This document shows, piece after piece, positions 34,323 through 44,482 of a stretch of 47,553 nt of DNA. The notes under the pieces were generated by a model. The model was given only the letters and a program-made list of their open reading frames with translations, did no database searches and was not told where the DNA came from. A program made the translations under genes and the position numbers. Origin of the DNA: Sphingobacterium rhinopitheci (GTDB lineage: Bacteria > Bacteroidota > Bacteroidia > Sphingobacteriales > Sphingobacteriaceae); assembly GCF_022627575.1 (NCBI RefSeq), contig NZ_JADEYQ010000018.1, positions 1 through 47,553 on the forward strand, given 5' to 3'. Position 1 is the stretch's first letter. Each line of letters opens with the position of its first letter.

Positions 34323-34329
34323 CAATCAA

Positions 34330-36243
34330 ATGATATCAATAAATAATTTAACCTTTGAAATAGGCTCAAGAGCCTTATATGATGATGCCAATTGGCACAT
34401 CAAACCAGGCGATAAAGTCGGCCTTATCGGCGCTAATGGAGCGGGAAAGTCTACTTTACTACGCATAATTGTTGGACAATACAAACCTACTTCGGGCACG
34501 ATCTCTATGGCTAAAGACTTAAAGATTGGTTACTTGAATCAAGATTTATTGTCGTATCATTCGGACAAAAGTATTGTACATGTAGCGATGGAGGCTTTTG
34601 AGCGCCAAAATCAATTGCATGGAGAAATAGAAACATTATTACGCAAACTTGAAACAGATTATTCGGATGAGATACTGAATAAACTTAGTGACAAGCAAAT
34701 GGAATTTGAAGCGTTGGATGGCTACAACATCGAATTTAGAGCGCACGAAATATTGGCAGGATTAGGTTTTTCTGAAGAAGAACAAAACCGCCCTTTAGCT
34801 ACTTTCTCTGGAGGTTGGCGTATGCGTGTGATGTTGGCACGTATCTTACTGCAAGCGCCTGATATCTTATTATTAGATGAGCCTACCAACCACATGGATT
34901 TACCCTCAATCAAATGGTTAGAAAACTACCTTCAATCCTTTGAAGGAGCGATAGTTATCGTTTCACATGATAGGTATTTCTTGGACCGTATTATTAAAAA
35001 GACAGTAGAGTCGCGTAAGGGTAAATTGACATTGTACGCAGGTAATTATTCCTTCTATTTGGAGGAAAAATCATTGCGTAATGAAATTCAAGCAGGTCAA
35101 TTTAAAAATCAACAAGCGAAGATAAAACAAGAAGAGCGATTGATTGAACGATTCCGTGCAAAAGCTTCTAAAGCTAAAATGGCACAGTCACGTATCAAAG
35201 CTTTAGACAGAATGGATCGTGTTGAAGATGTGGATGATGACAACCCTGAGGTAAACTTTAGCTTTAAGTTCTCGAAGCCTTCTGGAAGACATGTCGTTAC
35301 ATTGGAAAATATATCCAAATCTTACCCTAATCTAGAAATTCTACGTAATGCAAATGCATTAATTGAGAAAGGGGATAAAATTGCTCTTATCGGAGCCAAC
35401 GGTAAAGGTAAATCTACCCTTCTACGTATCGTAGCAGAGGATGATAAAGTATTTGAAGGAACAAGTATCAAAGGGCACAATGTATCGCAGACCTTTTTTG
35501 CGCAGCATCAATTAGAAGCTTTACATCTAGAAAATAGTATTATCGCAGAGATGCAAGCATTTGCGCCTAAGCATACCGAGACGGAATTGCGCTCCATATT
35601 AGGCTGTTTCTTATTTACGGGGGATGATGCTTTCAAAAAAATTAAAGTACTCTCAGGGGGTGAAAAATCACGTGTTGCTTTGGCAAAGGCGCTGACTGCT
35701 GATGCTAACTTTTTAGTATTGGATGAGCCTACGAATCACTTGGATATGCAATCTGTTAATATTTTGATTCAAGCCCTACAGCAATACGAAGGAACTTTTA
35801 TTGTGGTATCTCACGACCGTTACTTTTTGGACAATGTAGCCAACAAGATATGGTTTATTGAAGACAAGGAGATAAAAGAATACCCAGGTACTTATCAAGA
35901 GTATGAAGAATGGAATGCTAAGCGTGTCGTAAAAACAGTAGATAAGGCCGAGAAGAAAGTTGTCAAAGAGGCACCTAAGAAAGAAAAGGTAGCACCTACA
36001 GATGACGTAAAGAAAATCATACAAAAGAAAAATAAAGAGTTAACGCAACTAGAAGATCAAATCGCAACGAAGGAAGTCGAAGTTAAAGAATTGGAAATCC
36101 ACCTTGCAAAGGAGGAAATTTATTCGGATGCTAACAAGTTGAAAGATGCTACGCGCACATATAATTCTGCAAAAGCAGAGCTAGAACAGTGGCAACAGAA
36201 CTGGGAAGCTTTAGCTGAAGAAATAATGAATCTTGAAGGATAG
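34330..36243 (+). CDS. ABC-F family ATPase (Uup/YdiF-like)
   Basis: This 637-residue protein has two ABC cassettes and no membrane segment. Cassette 1 has Walker [10 protein letters not shown], signature FSGGWRMR and Walker [14 protein letters not shown] charged inter-domain linker (about 235-310, with [20 protein letters not shown]) follows. Cassette 2 has [17 protein letters not shown] and [12 protein letters not shown]. The C-terminal 90 residues form a Lys/Glu-rich coiled coil as in Uup. ABC-F proteins act on ribosomes in translation quality or elongation rather than as transporters. Nothing here points specifically to the antibiotic-resistance subgroup. The gene is divergent from pyrD and ends in a palindromic terminator. 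Confidence 0.92.
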   Translation: MISINNLTFEIGSRALYDDANWHIKPGDKVGLIGANGAGKSTLLRIIVGQYKPTSGTISMAKDLKIGYLNQDLLSYHSDKSIVHVAMEAFERQNQLHGEIETLLRKLETDYSDEILNKLSDKQMEFEALDGYNIEFRAHEILAGLGFSEEEQNRPLATFSGGWRMRVMLARILLQAPDILLLDEPTNHMDLPSIKWLENYLQSFEGAIVIVSHDRYFLDRIIKKTVESRKGKLTLYAGNYSFYLEEKSLRNEIQAGQFKNQQAKIKQEERLIERFRAKASKAKMAQSRIKALDRMDRVEDVDDDNPEVNFSFKFSKPSGRHVVTLENISKSYPNLEILRNANALIEKGDKIALIGANGKGKSTLLRIVAEDDKVFEGTSIKGHNVSQTFFAQHQLEALHLENSIIAEMQAFAPKHTETELRSILGCFLFTGDDAFKKIKVLSGGEKSRVALAKALTADANFLVLDEPTNHLDMQSVNILIQALQQYEGTFIVVSHDRYFLDNVANKIWFIEDKEIKEYPGTYQEYEEWNAKRVVKTVDKAEKKVVKEAPKKEKVAPTDDVKKIIQKKNKELTQLEDQIATKEVEVKELEIHLAKEEIYSDANKLKDATRTYNSAKAELEQWQQNWEALAEEIMNLEG

Positions 36244-36268
36244 TTTTCACTTTAAATCAGATACTTAT

Positions 36269-36302
36269 AAGCGCAAATTTTTAAAAATTTGCGCTTTTTT
36301 TA
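36269..36302 (+). terminator. Perfect palindromic terminator after the ABC-F gene
   Basis: AAGCGCAAATTTTT (36269-36282) is followed directly by its reverse complement AAAAATTTGCGCTT (36283-36296), with Ts running on to 36301. The centre would open as the hairpin loop. Confidence 0.9.
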
Positions 36303-36668
36303 TAAGGTAAAATATGGGTGAATTACGAAATTCGTAATTTTTCAAAGGTTATTTAAATCAGTAATTGCCATCCTCTAAAATTTTATTTTTCCTATTTTAT
36401 CAGCAAATAATACTATCATTTTTTTACTAAAAATATTAGTATTTAGAATCGTCTTTTATATAGCTAGCTACCATGCGCAATTGAATTTCACCCATACCAT
36501 ATACCTCCTACTTGCTGATTGGGGCATACTCAATCTGCCGTAAAAAGACAAGCTAATACTTGATCTCGCATGCTGGTACAGATACTAATTGTACGGGTCA
36601 CCTGATAATATATTTTGGGGTGATGCTATCCGAAAGATCTACTATAAGACCTAAAATTGGCTATCATG
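36303..36668. other. 366-bp intergenic region
   Basis: No gene was found. A 19-bp palindrome, AATTACGAA A TTCGTAATT, lies at 36321-36339 and could be an operator or chance in AT-rich DNA. The region separates convergent genes. Confidence 0.4.
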
Positions 36669-37844
36669 TTAATAACCTAATTTGGCCAATCGTGCATACA
36701 TTTCTACAAAAGCACATTGATCCAATAGCCATTTTGAACTTTGTTTTTTCTTCAATGTCCAATCCTCTTCGAATAGGCCATTTTCATCTCTCATTTTATC
36801 CCAAGCATAATCTAGGTTTTTAGCATAAGCATCCAAATAATGTTTATTCCCATCTATCTCAAACAAGGAAATATAGCCCCTCAGCATAACAGCATGAAAC
36901 CATAAATTACTGTTTTTTAACAATGGAAATTCTTTAGTAGCATCTTGGTGAAAGAAGTATTTTAAGCATGATTGAGCTAGATGTTGTGCCTCTGTCAAAT
37001 ACTTTTTTTGCTTAGTGATTTTATATAACATAGCTGCTGCTTGTAGCATCTGTCCGGAATTGTATGAATATTTGGCTTTATCGATATCGCCATTGAGTTT
37101 GATGTTATCCCAGTATAATTTGTCCGTAGGATCTTCTAGATGGTTCTTCGTCCATTCGTATAGACGTTGGCCCTCATCCAGATAATATTTATCTTTTGTA
37201 GCCTGATACAGCTTCAATGCAAATACTGCGGCAGGGGCATTAGAGCATGTATTTTTAGATTCTTTCTTTTGCTCACACCAATAAATTCCCCCACCTAATT
37301 TTTCATCTTCACCACTTTTTACAAAAGTCCATATCTCCAAAGCATCCTTCAGGTACTTCGGATTTTTGGTTTGTAAATATAGATCAGTAAAATCAATACC
37401 CAGCCAGACATTATCATCATAAAAACGATCCGACATGGGTGCGTCATTGATGTAAGAAGCATATCCCACGGGCGACCTTTTGTCATCTCTATATTCACGA
37501 AGCCCTATTATAACTGTATTATCAACTATTGGCTGGTATATTTGTTTTTGTTTAGGCAATTCCATTAAGGCATTAATAGCAGATAAACTACCCGAATAAG
37601 GCCACAGGTAAGCATATTTTTTGGGTTGCTCCGCCTGTGCACTATTATGGAGGTAATCAGCTTTGAACTTATCATCAAAAGGGTATTTCTCCACTAAAAG
37701 GTTATTTTTATCATTCCCGTACTTAGCGTAAATAGTAGCCATCGTATTTTTGGCACGGTCATCGAAGTTCTTTTTCTCTTGCGCAAAATTGAGATTACAT
37801 AATACAATAGTAACGAGTAATAATGATAGTGATTTAGTATTCAT
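36669..37844 (-). CDS. Secreted glycoside hydrolase family 76 (alpha-1,6-mannanase-like)
   Basis: This 391-residue protein has a signal peptide at 1-21 (ending LNFAQ). It shows the (alpha/alpha)6-barrel pattern of GH76: YAYLWPYSG (78-85), the paired acidic residues in DRFYDDNVWLGIDF (Asp143, Asp144, the likely catalytic pair), GGGIYWCEQ, CSNAPAAVFALKLYQ and YSYNSGQMLQAAAMLY. GH76 enzymes cleave alpha-1,6-mannan backbones, as in yeast cell-wall mannan or bacterial phosphatidylinositol mannosides. The gene lies downstream of a SusC/SusD pair on the same strand but beyond a terminator and a 598-bp gap, so it may have its own promoter. Fungal or yeast mannan is the inferred substrate. Confidence 0.85.
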   Translation of the reverse strand: MNTKSLSLLLVTIVLCNLNFAQEKKNFDDRAKNTMATIYAKYGNDKNNLLVEKYPFDDKFKADYLHNSAQAEQPKKYAYLWPYSGSLSAINALMELPKQKQIYQPIVDNTVIIGLREYRDDKRSPVGYASYINDAPMSDRFYDDNVWLGIDFTDLYLQTKNPKYLKDALEIWTFVKSGEDEKLGGGIYWCEQKKESKNTCSNAPAAVFALKLYQATKDKYYLDEGQRLYEWTKNHLEDPTDKLYWDNIKLNGDIDKAKYSYNSGQMLQAAAMLYKITKQKKYLTEAQHLAQSCLKYFFHQDATKEFPLLKNSNLWFHAVMLRGYISLFEIDGNKHYLDAYAKNLDYAWDKMRDENGLFEEDWTLKKKQSSKWLLDQCAFVEMYARLAKLGY

Positions 37845-38404
37845 TTTTTAAGTTTAAGTTTTTAATATAGGTGATTAAGTCATTTATGAATCGACTAATA
37901 ATCTTTACACAAACAAATAGCTTATTTTAAGTAAATATGGCGTATAGCAATTTGGTTAGGATTATGAGCTATCCCCCTATAGCTGTAATATAAATGCGTA
38001 CAGTACAATAAAGGTTCAATGATTAAATATACCAAATAAATTTATTGCTGAAGACGGATCATATGTCACAATTTATACACATATGCTCACCTATTAAGAT
38101 GATATATATTGTTTTGTGATCAGGATAGATGGTAATCTGTGGGATGTAATACTAATAAACGTATTGCTCTTATCTTTTTTAGAGAAGAAATGACAATATC
38201 GAAAATAAACCATTCAATAGCTTTTGTATGCGTTAGTATTTTGCTAATATCTATTAACCGCAATTATGATCTTATCTAAGGCATAGATGAATTTGCATCC
38301 TACATTTCTATAATTTTACAACAAAAAACGAATCTATAAGATATTGATATAAAACGTTTTTATAAAGCCCACTGGGAATGGTACAGCTATATCACTACTA
38401 AAAA
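37845..38404. other. 560-bp intergenic region upstream of the GH76 gene
   Basis: No gene or RNA was recognised. The sequence is AT-rich and should contain the GH76 promoter on the minus strand; no complete -33/-7 pair was found. Confidence 0.4.
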
Positions 38405-38437
38405 ATAAAGCCTGAAATAAAATTTCAGGCTTTATTA
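38405..38437 (-). terminator. Terminator of the locus 3 susC-susD operon
   Basis: AATAAAGCCTGAAAT (38405-38419) pairs perfectly with ATTTCAGGCTTTATT (38423-38437) around a 3-base loop. T-rich sequence follows on the minus strand. It lies 5 bp past the susD stop. Confidence 0.85.
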
Positions 38438-38442
38438 GGATT

Positions 38443-39993
38443 TTATTTGTTCCACCAGATTTTGGTAGTTATTAAGTCGTCACCTTGAGCAGCGACAGCG
38501 CCTTGGTAATTCGTCTTATTTGTACTCTGCTCTTTCAGTGGATATACCAATCGGCTAGGTATCTTATCACCTACTTCAGGTGTGAAGGTGTAGGAAACAG
38601 GCTTACCATCAAATACTCCAGACCACGTAACATCACCTTTTTTGATTAAAAATAATGGATATCCTGTACGACGTATTTCTGTCCAGGATTCTATCCCTTG
38701 ATTGTAAAGTGCAAGGTATTTCTGTGTCAATACATTTTCTTTGTTGGCTGCCGGCAATTGTGCTAAATAGCTGGTCACATCCGCACTAGATACCCCCCAC
38801 TTCTCTAATGATGCACGCACCCCACTTTCGTAGCTCGCTTGATCCCAATTTTTGTATTCTGCAATCAAGAATGCCACTTCAGCATATTCTTGCAATGTCT
38901 CCGCGTAGTTGGCTGCATTGATAGCATCTCCCGGAAGACTGATCTTATCTACAGGGAATATATTTCCTGCTGATAGCGGTAATCCATATGGTTGACCAAA
39001 ATATGTGCCATCAACAGTCGTTGGCTTAGCATACTTGGCTAGACGCGGGTCTTCAGCCGTAAAAGGACCCCGTTTTCCTTGCAATGCTTCAATAATAACA
39101 TTTGAAACAGCAAAATCCTTACGATTGGCGATTACGGTAGCGCGATATAGTGGAGCCTCATTGGGTGATGTGGAGGAATATTTGAATGCCGCGTTATCCG
39201 CATTGGATGTAAATACCCCTTTTGCTAAAGCATCATCGATATGCGATTTTGCTAAGGTAGCATCTTTAGAAAGGATACGATTCGCTAAACGCAAGCGTAA
39301 TGAATTCGCAAATTTTGCCCATTTTTCATTACTACCTTGATAGATGATATCAGAAGAGCCAAATGTAGTAGCACTTTTGTACTTGATAAGCGTATCTCCC
39401 GCTTGCTTCAGTTCATTCAATATATCTTTATATATTTTTTCTTGAGCAGCGTATTTTGGTGTCAGATTATCAGGATTCTGTTGCAAAGCTTCAAAATCAA
39501 CATCTTTATTGCCATATGATTCATAAGGAATATCTCCAAATACATCTGAAAGGGAATGAAAAGCATATGCTTTCAAAACGCGTACGATAGCGATCTGATT
39601 GACATTTGTGCCTGCAGTTCCTGCTGTAGCAAATGCTTTCGTATTCTCATCAGTATTTAATTTGATGATTTCGTTTAGATTATTAAGCGCCTTGTATGTT
39701 GCTGTCCAATAATTATCCGAATAGCCCGTAGGCACTTGATAGCGTGATTGATCTGTATATATATTTTGACTAAAATACTGCGCGAACAATTGCGCTCCTC
39801 TATAATTGATATCTTCGCTGCGCAAGGCATTTACCAATTGCTTTTCTGCGGACACCAAGATATAAGGGGTCGAAACTGCTGATGGACGATTGGGATCCGT
39901 ATTTATCTCCGTAAATACCTCTTTAGAACAACTTGATAAGGCCAATAAAGAGAATGCTAATGCTTGTGTATATATAGATGTTTTGAATTTCAT
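38443..39993 (-). CDS. SusD/RagB-like nutrient-binding lipoprotein (SusD-like_2 type, locus 3)
   Basis: This protein is 516 residues from the ATG at 39993, which places the signal peptide MKFKTSIYTQALAFSLLALSSC at the N-terminus (lipobox LSSC). The upstream ATG at 40026 overlaps the susC end and is less likely. Landmarks of the SusD-like_2 group are FTEINTDPNRPSAV, LKAYAFHSLSDVFGDIPYES, SNEKWAKFANSLRLRLANRI and YNQGIESWTEIRRTGYP. The protein would form the extracellular lid of the SusC at 39998-43180, whose stop is 4 bp upstream. Its partner enzyme is probably the GH76 downstream, suggesting alpha-mannan oligosaccharides. Confidence 0.93.
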   Translation of the reverse strand: MKFKTSIYTQALAFSLLALSSCSKEVFTEINTDPNRPSAVSTPYILVSAEKQLVNALRSEDINYRGAQLFAQYFSQNIYTDQSRYQVPTGYSDNYWTATYKALNNLNEIIKLNTDENTKAFATAGTAGTNVNQIAIVRVLKAYAFHSLSDVFGDIPYESYGNKDVDFEALQQNPDNLTPKYAAQEKIYKDILNELKQAGDTLIKYKSATTFGSSDIIYQGSNEKWAKFANSLRLRLANRILSKDATLAKSHIDDALAKGVFTSNADNAAFKYSSTSPNEAPLYRATVIANRKDFAVSNVIIEALQGKRGPFTAEDPRLAKYAKPTTVDGTYFGQPYGLPLSAGNIFPVDKISLPGDAINAANYAETLQEYAEVAFLIAEYKNWDQASYESGVRASLEKWGVSSADVTSYLAQLPAANKENVLTQKYLALYNQGIESWTEIRRTGYPLFLIKKGDVTWSGVFDGKPVSYTFTPEVGDKIPSRLVYPLKEQSTNKTNYQGAVAAQGDDLITTKIWWNK

Positions 39994-39997
39994 TATT

Positions 39998-42900
39998 CTA
40001 GAATTTAAAGTTAACATTAAAACCATACGTCACTGGAGTCGGGATATTACCACCTTCGATACCTTGGACATTGCCGCCACTAGACGTGAACTCTGGATCT
40101 ATATACTTGCTCTCTGTGTAGATGTTCCAAAGGTTTCTTCCATAAACTGAAACACCTATATTTTTGATGGCTTTGCTATTTGCTAAGGCAAAATTGTACC
40201 CAAAAGTGATTTCTCTCAATTTAACGAATGATGCATCAAAAATAGAAAATGTAGTAGGTCCATTGTATTCATTACGTGCCCACTGCTGTGCTGTAATATT
40301 AGTCGTATTATCTGATGTATTGGCAACAGTATATGTTCCATCCGCATTGAATGTTACATCTCCTTTGACACCGTCTAATACAACACCCGTCTCGCGGATA
40401 TTATTTGCGGCTGTCTTGTCCAAGATACCAGAATACATACCTACTTTGTACGTTTGTGAGAAGAATTTACCTCCTATACGTCCATCTACTAATAGCCCTA
40501 AACTAAATTTCTTGTAATTAAATGTATTTTGGAAACCAAAGGTAAAATCTGGTAAAACGGAACCCAATGGCACCAGCTGTGATGTTTTCATATATGTACC
40601 ATCTGCTTGTACTACACGCTGTCCATCTGCCGCATAAACAAAGTCATAGCCCAAGAATTGACCATATGACTGTCCTTCACGTGCTACTAGATTAACCAAG
40701 CTATTGCTCAGGGTCAAAGTATTCACTAAATCATCAAGCTTTACGACTTTATTTTTATTCTTAGCATAATTTAATGCTGAATTCCAAGTGAAATTCGCTG
40801 TTTTCACTGGTGTTCCTGTCAATACAATCTCAATACCTTTGTTATTAATTTTTCCTGCATTCAATACTTTGGCTTCATAGCCAAAAGCAGAGGATACGGG
40901 AACAGGAAGGATTTGATTTCTTGAATTATTGTTGTAATACGTAACATCAATACCTAATCTATTCCGGAAGAACTGTAGATTTAATCCCGCCTCTAGCGAA
41001 CTAGTGATTTCTGGCTTCAGGTTGGCATTATTTAATGTATTCGTAAGGCTATACGAAGGAATACCTTCAAATGACTGATCTGCTTGGTATACCTTCAATA
41101 ATTGGTATGGGTCCGTATCATTACCTACCTGTGCCCATCCTAAGCGTACTTTACCAAAGGACAACCAATCTAAATTGCGTACAGCCTCTAATTGACTAAA
41201 CACAAAACTACCCGTGAATGAGGGATAAATAAATGAATTTGCATTTACAGGTAATGTGGAAGACCAATCATTTCTCACGGTACCATCTACGAATAGTAAA
41301 TCATTATACCCCAACGAGAAACTCGCATATAATGATGATACACGTTTGTGGTAATAGTTGTTATCTACTTTAATAGATGATGCATTCTTAAGGTTGTAAT
41401 AATTAGGAATTGTCAAACCTCCCTGGGTAATTCCATAATCTTGTCTACGTTGCTGGTCACGTAAGTTACCACCTATATTGGCTACTAATGATATTTTATC
41501 CCAATTTTTTTTAGCTGTTGCTAAGAACTCATAGTTATATTCGTTCAATTTGTTTGTCAGTTCTTCATATTGTGAAGTACTACGCGAATATACGGCTATA
41601 CGATCCTGTGACTGAAAAGTATAGATATCACCATGTGCTTTCACTCCTAAAGTTAACCAATCGTTGGCTTCATATTGTAGGCCTACATTACCATAGAAAC
41701 GATCTCTCGTCTCTTCTAGATAGGATTCATATGCCGACCAATAGGGATTGTCTATGAATCGCGCAGCCTCTGCAGATGGTGTATTTTGCCAACCGGTACG
41801 ATTCCATGCTATTTGCGTGCCATCGGCACGTTTATAATTTTCTAATATTTTATAATCTACTTGTACACCACCCCATTGGAAAGCTTCCAACATAATATTT
41901 CTGTTGGATGCGCCAGTCCAAGGTTTACCGACAGAAGAATTCTTGATGTAATTGATATTTGATGAAATTTTCAATTTACCGAGTTGTGTACCACCCGAAA
42001 AATTAAATGTATTGCGTCCTAAAGTAGAATTCGGTGTAGTACCGCGTACATTCTTATTTGTATATGAAAATCTATAGTTTGTATTTCCACTGTTACCTGC
42101 AATAGCTAAATTGTTGGTATTTGCAATTCCCGTGCGGAAAAAATAGTTGACATCATTCTTTGGGTACAACCAAGGGGCAGGATTTAAGTAATTGGCTGTA
42201 TCCTCAGGGTCCAAATTATACCACTGCAACACCGGTGTACCGTCTAACTTTGGGCCCCAACTTTCATCGGAAGCATAATCTACAATTTTGTAATCTGTGC
42301 CATTGATATTTTGCGTTTGAAAAGTCTCTGAATAGCCCTGACCATATAAATGTTGACGCTTTGGTAAGCGTGTTATATTTTCAAAATCTAAGCCTGTATT
42401 CAATGTAATACTTACATTTTCACCTTTTGCAGCACGTTTTGTAGTAACTAATATAACACCATTGGCTGCGCGAGAACCGTATAGTGCCGCTGCCGAAGGG
42501 CCTTTTAGCACCGATATGTTTTCGATATCATCGGGGTTCAAATCTTGAATCATATTACCTACATCCTTACCGGCACTTCCATTGATGGTTGTGGAAGAGT
42601 TGAGATCCGTATTATCTATCGGCGTACCATCTATAACATACAAAGGTTGGTTATTGCCCGAAATAGAATTAATACCTCGCAATAATACACGAGAAGATCC
42701 GCCCATATTACCACCTGAAGATATCACTTGCAACCCGGCTACCTTACCTGACAATGCGCTCAATGCATTGGTAGGGCGTGTTTGCAATTCTTCACCTTTG
42801 ACCTCTTGCGTAGCATAGCCTAATGCTTTCTTGTCTCTAGAGATTCCTAATGCGGTAACGACAACTTCATTCAATTCTGATGTCGCTGGAGATAAGGTAA

Positions 42901-43180
42901 TCGTTAGAAAGTCTGCCGGATTTCCTTTAATATTCTGTGGCTCAAAACCAACATATTGTATTTTTAGTGCTGGATTGGTAGCGGTAGAATTTAACTCAAA
43001 ATCCCCATTTTCATTCGTTTGCACTTGTTTTTTTGTAACTAGATCGGTGATGGTAGCACCTTGAATTGCCTTATTTGAGCTGTCCAAAACTCTACCTTTT
43101 AAGATAGATTGGGCGTATAAACTGCTTGAGCTTAAAGCAAGAGCAGCAGTCACGAGATATTGAAATTTCGTTCTATTCAT
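39998..43180 (-). CDS. SusC/RagA TonB-dependent transporter (locus 3)
   Basis: This 1060-residue importer has a signal peptide at 1-23 (LALSSSSLYAQ). A carboxypeptidase-regulatory-like domain starts at about 27 (LKGRVLDSSNKAIQGATI). The SusC box is LNEVVVTALGISRDKKALGY, followed by a plug with QPLYVIDGTPID and PSAAALYGSRAANGVILV and a barrel ending YGFNVNFKF. The ALGISRDKKALGYATQ form marks the subgroup that pairs with SusD-like_2 proteins. There is no STN domain and no adjacent sigma/FecR or other regulator. A -7-like TATATTTG (43332-43325, minus) could drive it, with a leader of about 140 nt. Confidence 0.95.
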   Translation of the reverse strand: MNRTKFQYLVTAALALSSSSLYAQSILKGRVLDSSNKAIQGATITDLVTKKQVQTNENGDFELNSTATNPALKIQYVGFEPQNIKGNPADFLTITLSPATSELNEVVVTALGISRDKKALGYATQEVKGEELQTRPTNALSALSGKVAGLQVISSGGNMGGSSRVLLRGINSISGNNQPLYVIDGTPIDNTDLNSSTTINGSAGKDVGNMIQDLNPDDIENISVLKGPSAAALYGSRAANGVILVTTKRAAKGENVSITLNTGLDFENITRLPKRQHLYGQGYSETFQTQNINGTDYKIVDYASDESWGPKLDGTPVLQWYNLDPEDTANYLNPAPWLYPKNDVNYFFRTGIANTNNLAIAGNSGNTNYRFSYTNKNVRGTTPNSTLGRNTFNFSGGTQLGKLKISSNINYIKNSSVGKPWTGASNRNIMLEAFQWGGVQVDYKILENYKRADGTQIAWNRTGWQNTPSAEAARFIDNPYWSAYESYLEETRDRFYGNVGLQYEANDWLTLGVKAHGDIYTFQSQDRIAVYSRSTSQYEELTNKLNEYNYEFLATAKKNWDKISLVANIGGNLRDQQRRQDYGITQGGLTIPNYYNLKNASSIKVDNNYYHKRVSSLYASFSLGYNDLLFVDGTVRNDWSSTLPVNANSFIYPSFTGSFVFSQLEAVRNLDWLSFGKVRLGWAQVGNDTDPYQLLKVYQADQSFEGIPSYSLTNTLNNANLKPEITSSLEAGLNLQFFRNRLGIDVTYYNNNSRNQILPVPVSSAFGYEAKVLNAGKINNKGIEIVLTGTPVKTANFTWNSALNYAKNKNKVVKLDDLVNTLTLSNSLVNLVAREGQSYGQFLGYDFVYAADGQRVVQADGTYMKTSQLVPLGSVLPDFTFGFQNTFNYKKFSLGLLVDGRIGGKFFSQTYKVGMYSGILDKTAANNIRETGVVLDGVKGDVTFNADGTYTVANTSDNTTNITAQQWARNEYNGPTTFSIFDASFVKLREITFGYNFALANSKAIKNIGVSVYGRNLWNIYTESKYIDPEFTSSGGNVQGIEGGNIPTPVTYGFNVNFKF

Positions 43181-43528
43181 ATAAAATAATAATAAAAATA
43201 AATATGGTTTTTACTTATATAGGAAGAAGGTTGCCGGAGATAATAATAGTATCAATTACCTCCTAAAAGCATTCGGTGGCATAAAAATCTAACAGAAATA
43301 GAGATCGTGTTTTTCATTGCGCTACAAATATATAAAATCTATGTATATAGTAGATATTATTTTTTCTTTTTTATCGCTATTAGCTTTATCTATTGCTACA
43401 AATCAAGTATATTTAATCGTCAAAAATAAGATACGATATCTAAATGCTTACAGCACCAAAGAACAACTAATGTCTTTATAATCAAAAAAATAAAACCTAC
43501 CTTAAATATCTATATATTACCATAAACT
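43181..43528. other. 348-bp divergent promoter region
   Basis: This lies between the locus 3 susC and the beta-lactamase-like gene. A minus-strand TATATTTG at 43325-43332 fits the -7 consensus for susC, but no -33 element is at the right distance. No other feature was seen. Confidence 0.35.
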
Positions 43529-44425
43529 ATGAAAAAAATACAGTTACTTATGCTATTATGTCTCCCTATAATGTCGCAGGCTCAAAAAATAGATACTAAA
43601 TTAGAACATAAAATAAAAAATGAAATCACCGATTTTCAGGGCGATATTGGTATTTATGTAAAGAATTTAAAAACAGGAAAAGAAATTGCCATTCAGGCAG
43701 ACAGCATATTTCCTACGGCTAGTATCGTCAAAGTACCTATATTGGTAGGTGTTTTTCAAAAAATTGCTGATGGCGAATTGACTTTAAATCAAAAGTTTCA
43801 GTATGACAAAAAAAGAACCTACGGTGGATCCGGCCTAATGCAGTTTTATAAAGATAGTGCGCAGACAGATCTTTCGACGATGATATCGCTAATGCTTACA
43901 TATAGTGATAATGTAACATCGATATGGTTGCAAGAATTGGCTGGTGGAGGCAAAGTCATAAATCCCCTACTCGATCAACTTGGACTGAAAGATACTAGAG
44001 TAAATTCGCGGACTGTAGGACGTGAAAAAGAATGGGAAACCTACGGTTGGGGACAAACAACAGCAAAGGAAATGGCAACACTATTTACATTAATACGTGA
44101 AGGTAAAGTTATTGAGCCTATCTATTCGGACAAGATGTATAGATTCCTTAAGAACCAATATTACAATGAGCGTTCCTTGTCGCAAATCCCGCCTACGGTA
44201 AATACAATTTCAAAAACAGGATCCGTGAATCAATCCCGCGGTGAGGTGGTATTAATCAATGCACCACATGGTGATATTGTGTTTTGCATATTGACAAAGA
44301 ATAACAAAGACCAAAGTTGGACTGATACCAATGAAGCAGAAGTGCTAACCCGCAAAATAGCCAATATAATATGGAATCATTTTGAGCCTAAAGATAAATT
44401 TACGCCGTACCCAGCATTGAAATAA
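43529..44425 (+). CDS. Class A beta-lactamase-like serine hydrolase (secreted)
   Basis: This 298-residue protein has a signal peptide at 1-18 (LCLPIMSQAQ). The serine motifs of the fold are present: SIVK (65-68, nucleophile Ser65), SDN (126-128) and KTG (229-231). The region that in class A enzymes holds the deacylating ExxLN reads REKEWETYGWGQTTAKEM, so the usual Glu-x-x-Leu-Asn is not obvious, although acidic residues are there. It may be a beta-lactamase of a divergent branch or a D,D-peptidase-like hydrolase. No regulator is adjacent. A strong terminator follows. Activity against any drug cannot be judged from the sequence. Confidence 0.75.
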   Translation: MKKIQLLMLLCLPIMSQAQKIDTKLEHKIKNEITDFQGDIGIYVKNLKTGKEIAIQADSIFPTASIVKVPILVGVFQKIADGELTLNQKFQYDKKRTYGGSGLMQFYKDSAQTDLSTMISLMLTYSDNVTSIWLQELAGGGKVINPLLDQLGLKDTRVNSRTVGREKEWETYGWGQTTAKEMATLFTLIREGKVIEPIYSDKMYRFLKNQYYNERSLSQIPPTVNTISKTGSVNQSRGEVVLINAPHGDIVFCILTKNNKDQSWTDTNEAEVLTRKIANIIWNHFEPKDKFTPYPALK

Positions 44426-44443
44426 CAGCATTATAATTTTATA

Positions 44444-44482
44444 TTTCCCTATAAGGTGCTCTTTAGGCACCTTATAGGGAAA
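44444..44482 (+). terminator. Terminator after the beta-lactamase-like gene
   Basis: TTTCCCTATAAGGTGC (44444-44459) pairs perfectly with GCACCTTATAGGGAAA (44467-44482) around a 7-base loop. It lies 19 bp past the stop, followed by weakly T-rich sequence. Confidence 0.8.

Noticed and set aside
34280..34369. N-terminal extension of PyrD from an upstream ATG
   Set aside because: It would overlap the start of the divergent ABC-F gene and span the pyrD promoter box. Class 2 PyrD proteins normally begin with the [13 protein letters not shown] helix.
36321..36339. Palindrome AATTACGAA-A-TTCGTAATT as an operator
   Set aside because: It lies between convergent gene ends and no promoter is near, so it is probably chance or part of the terminator surroundings.
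40164..40517. 117-codon plus-strand frame
   Set aside because: It is fully antisense to the barrel region of the locus 3 SusC and has no features of its own.
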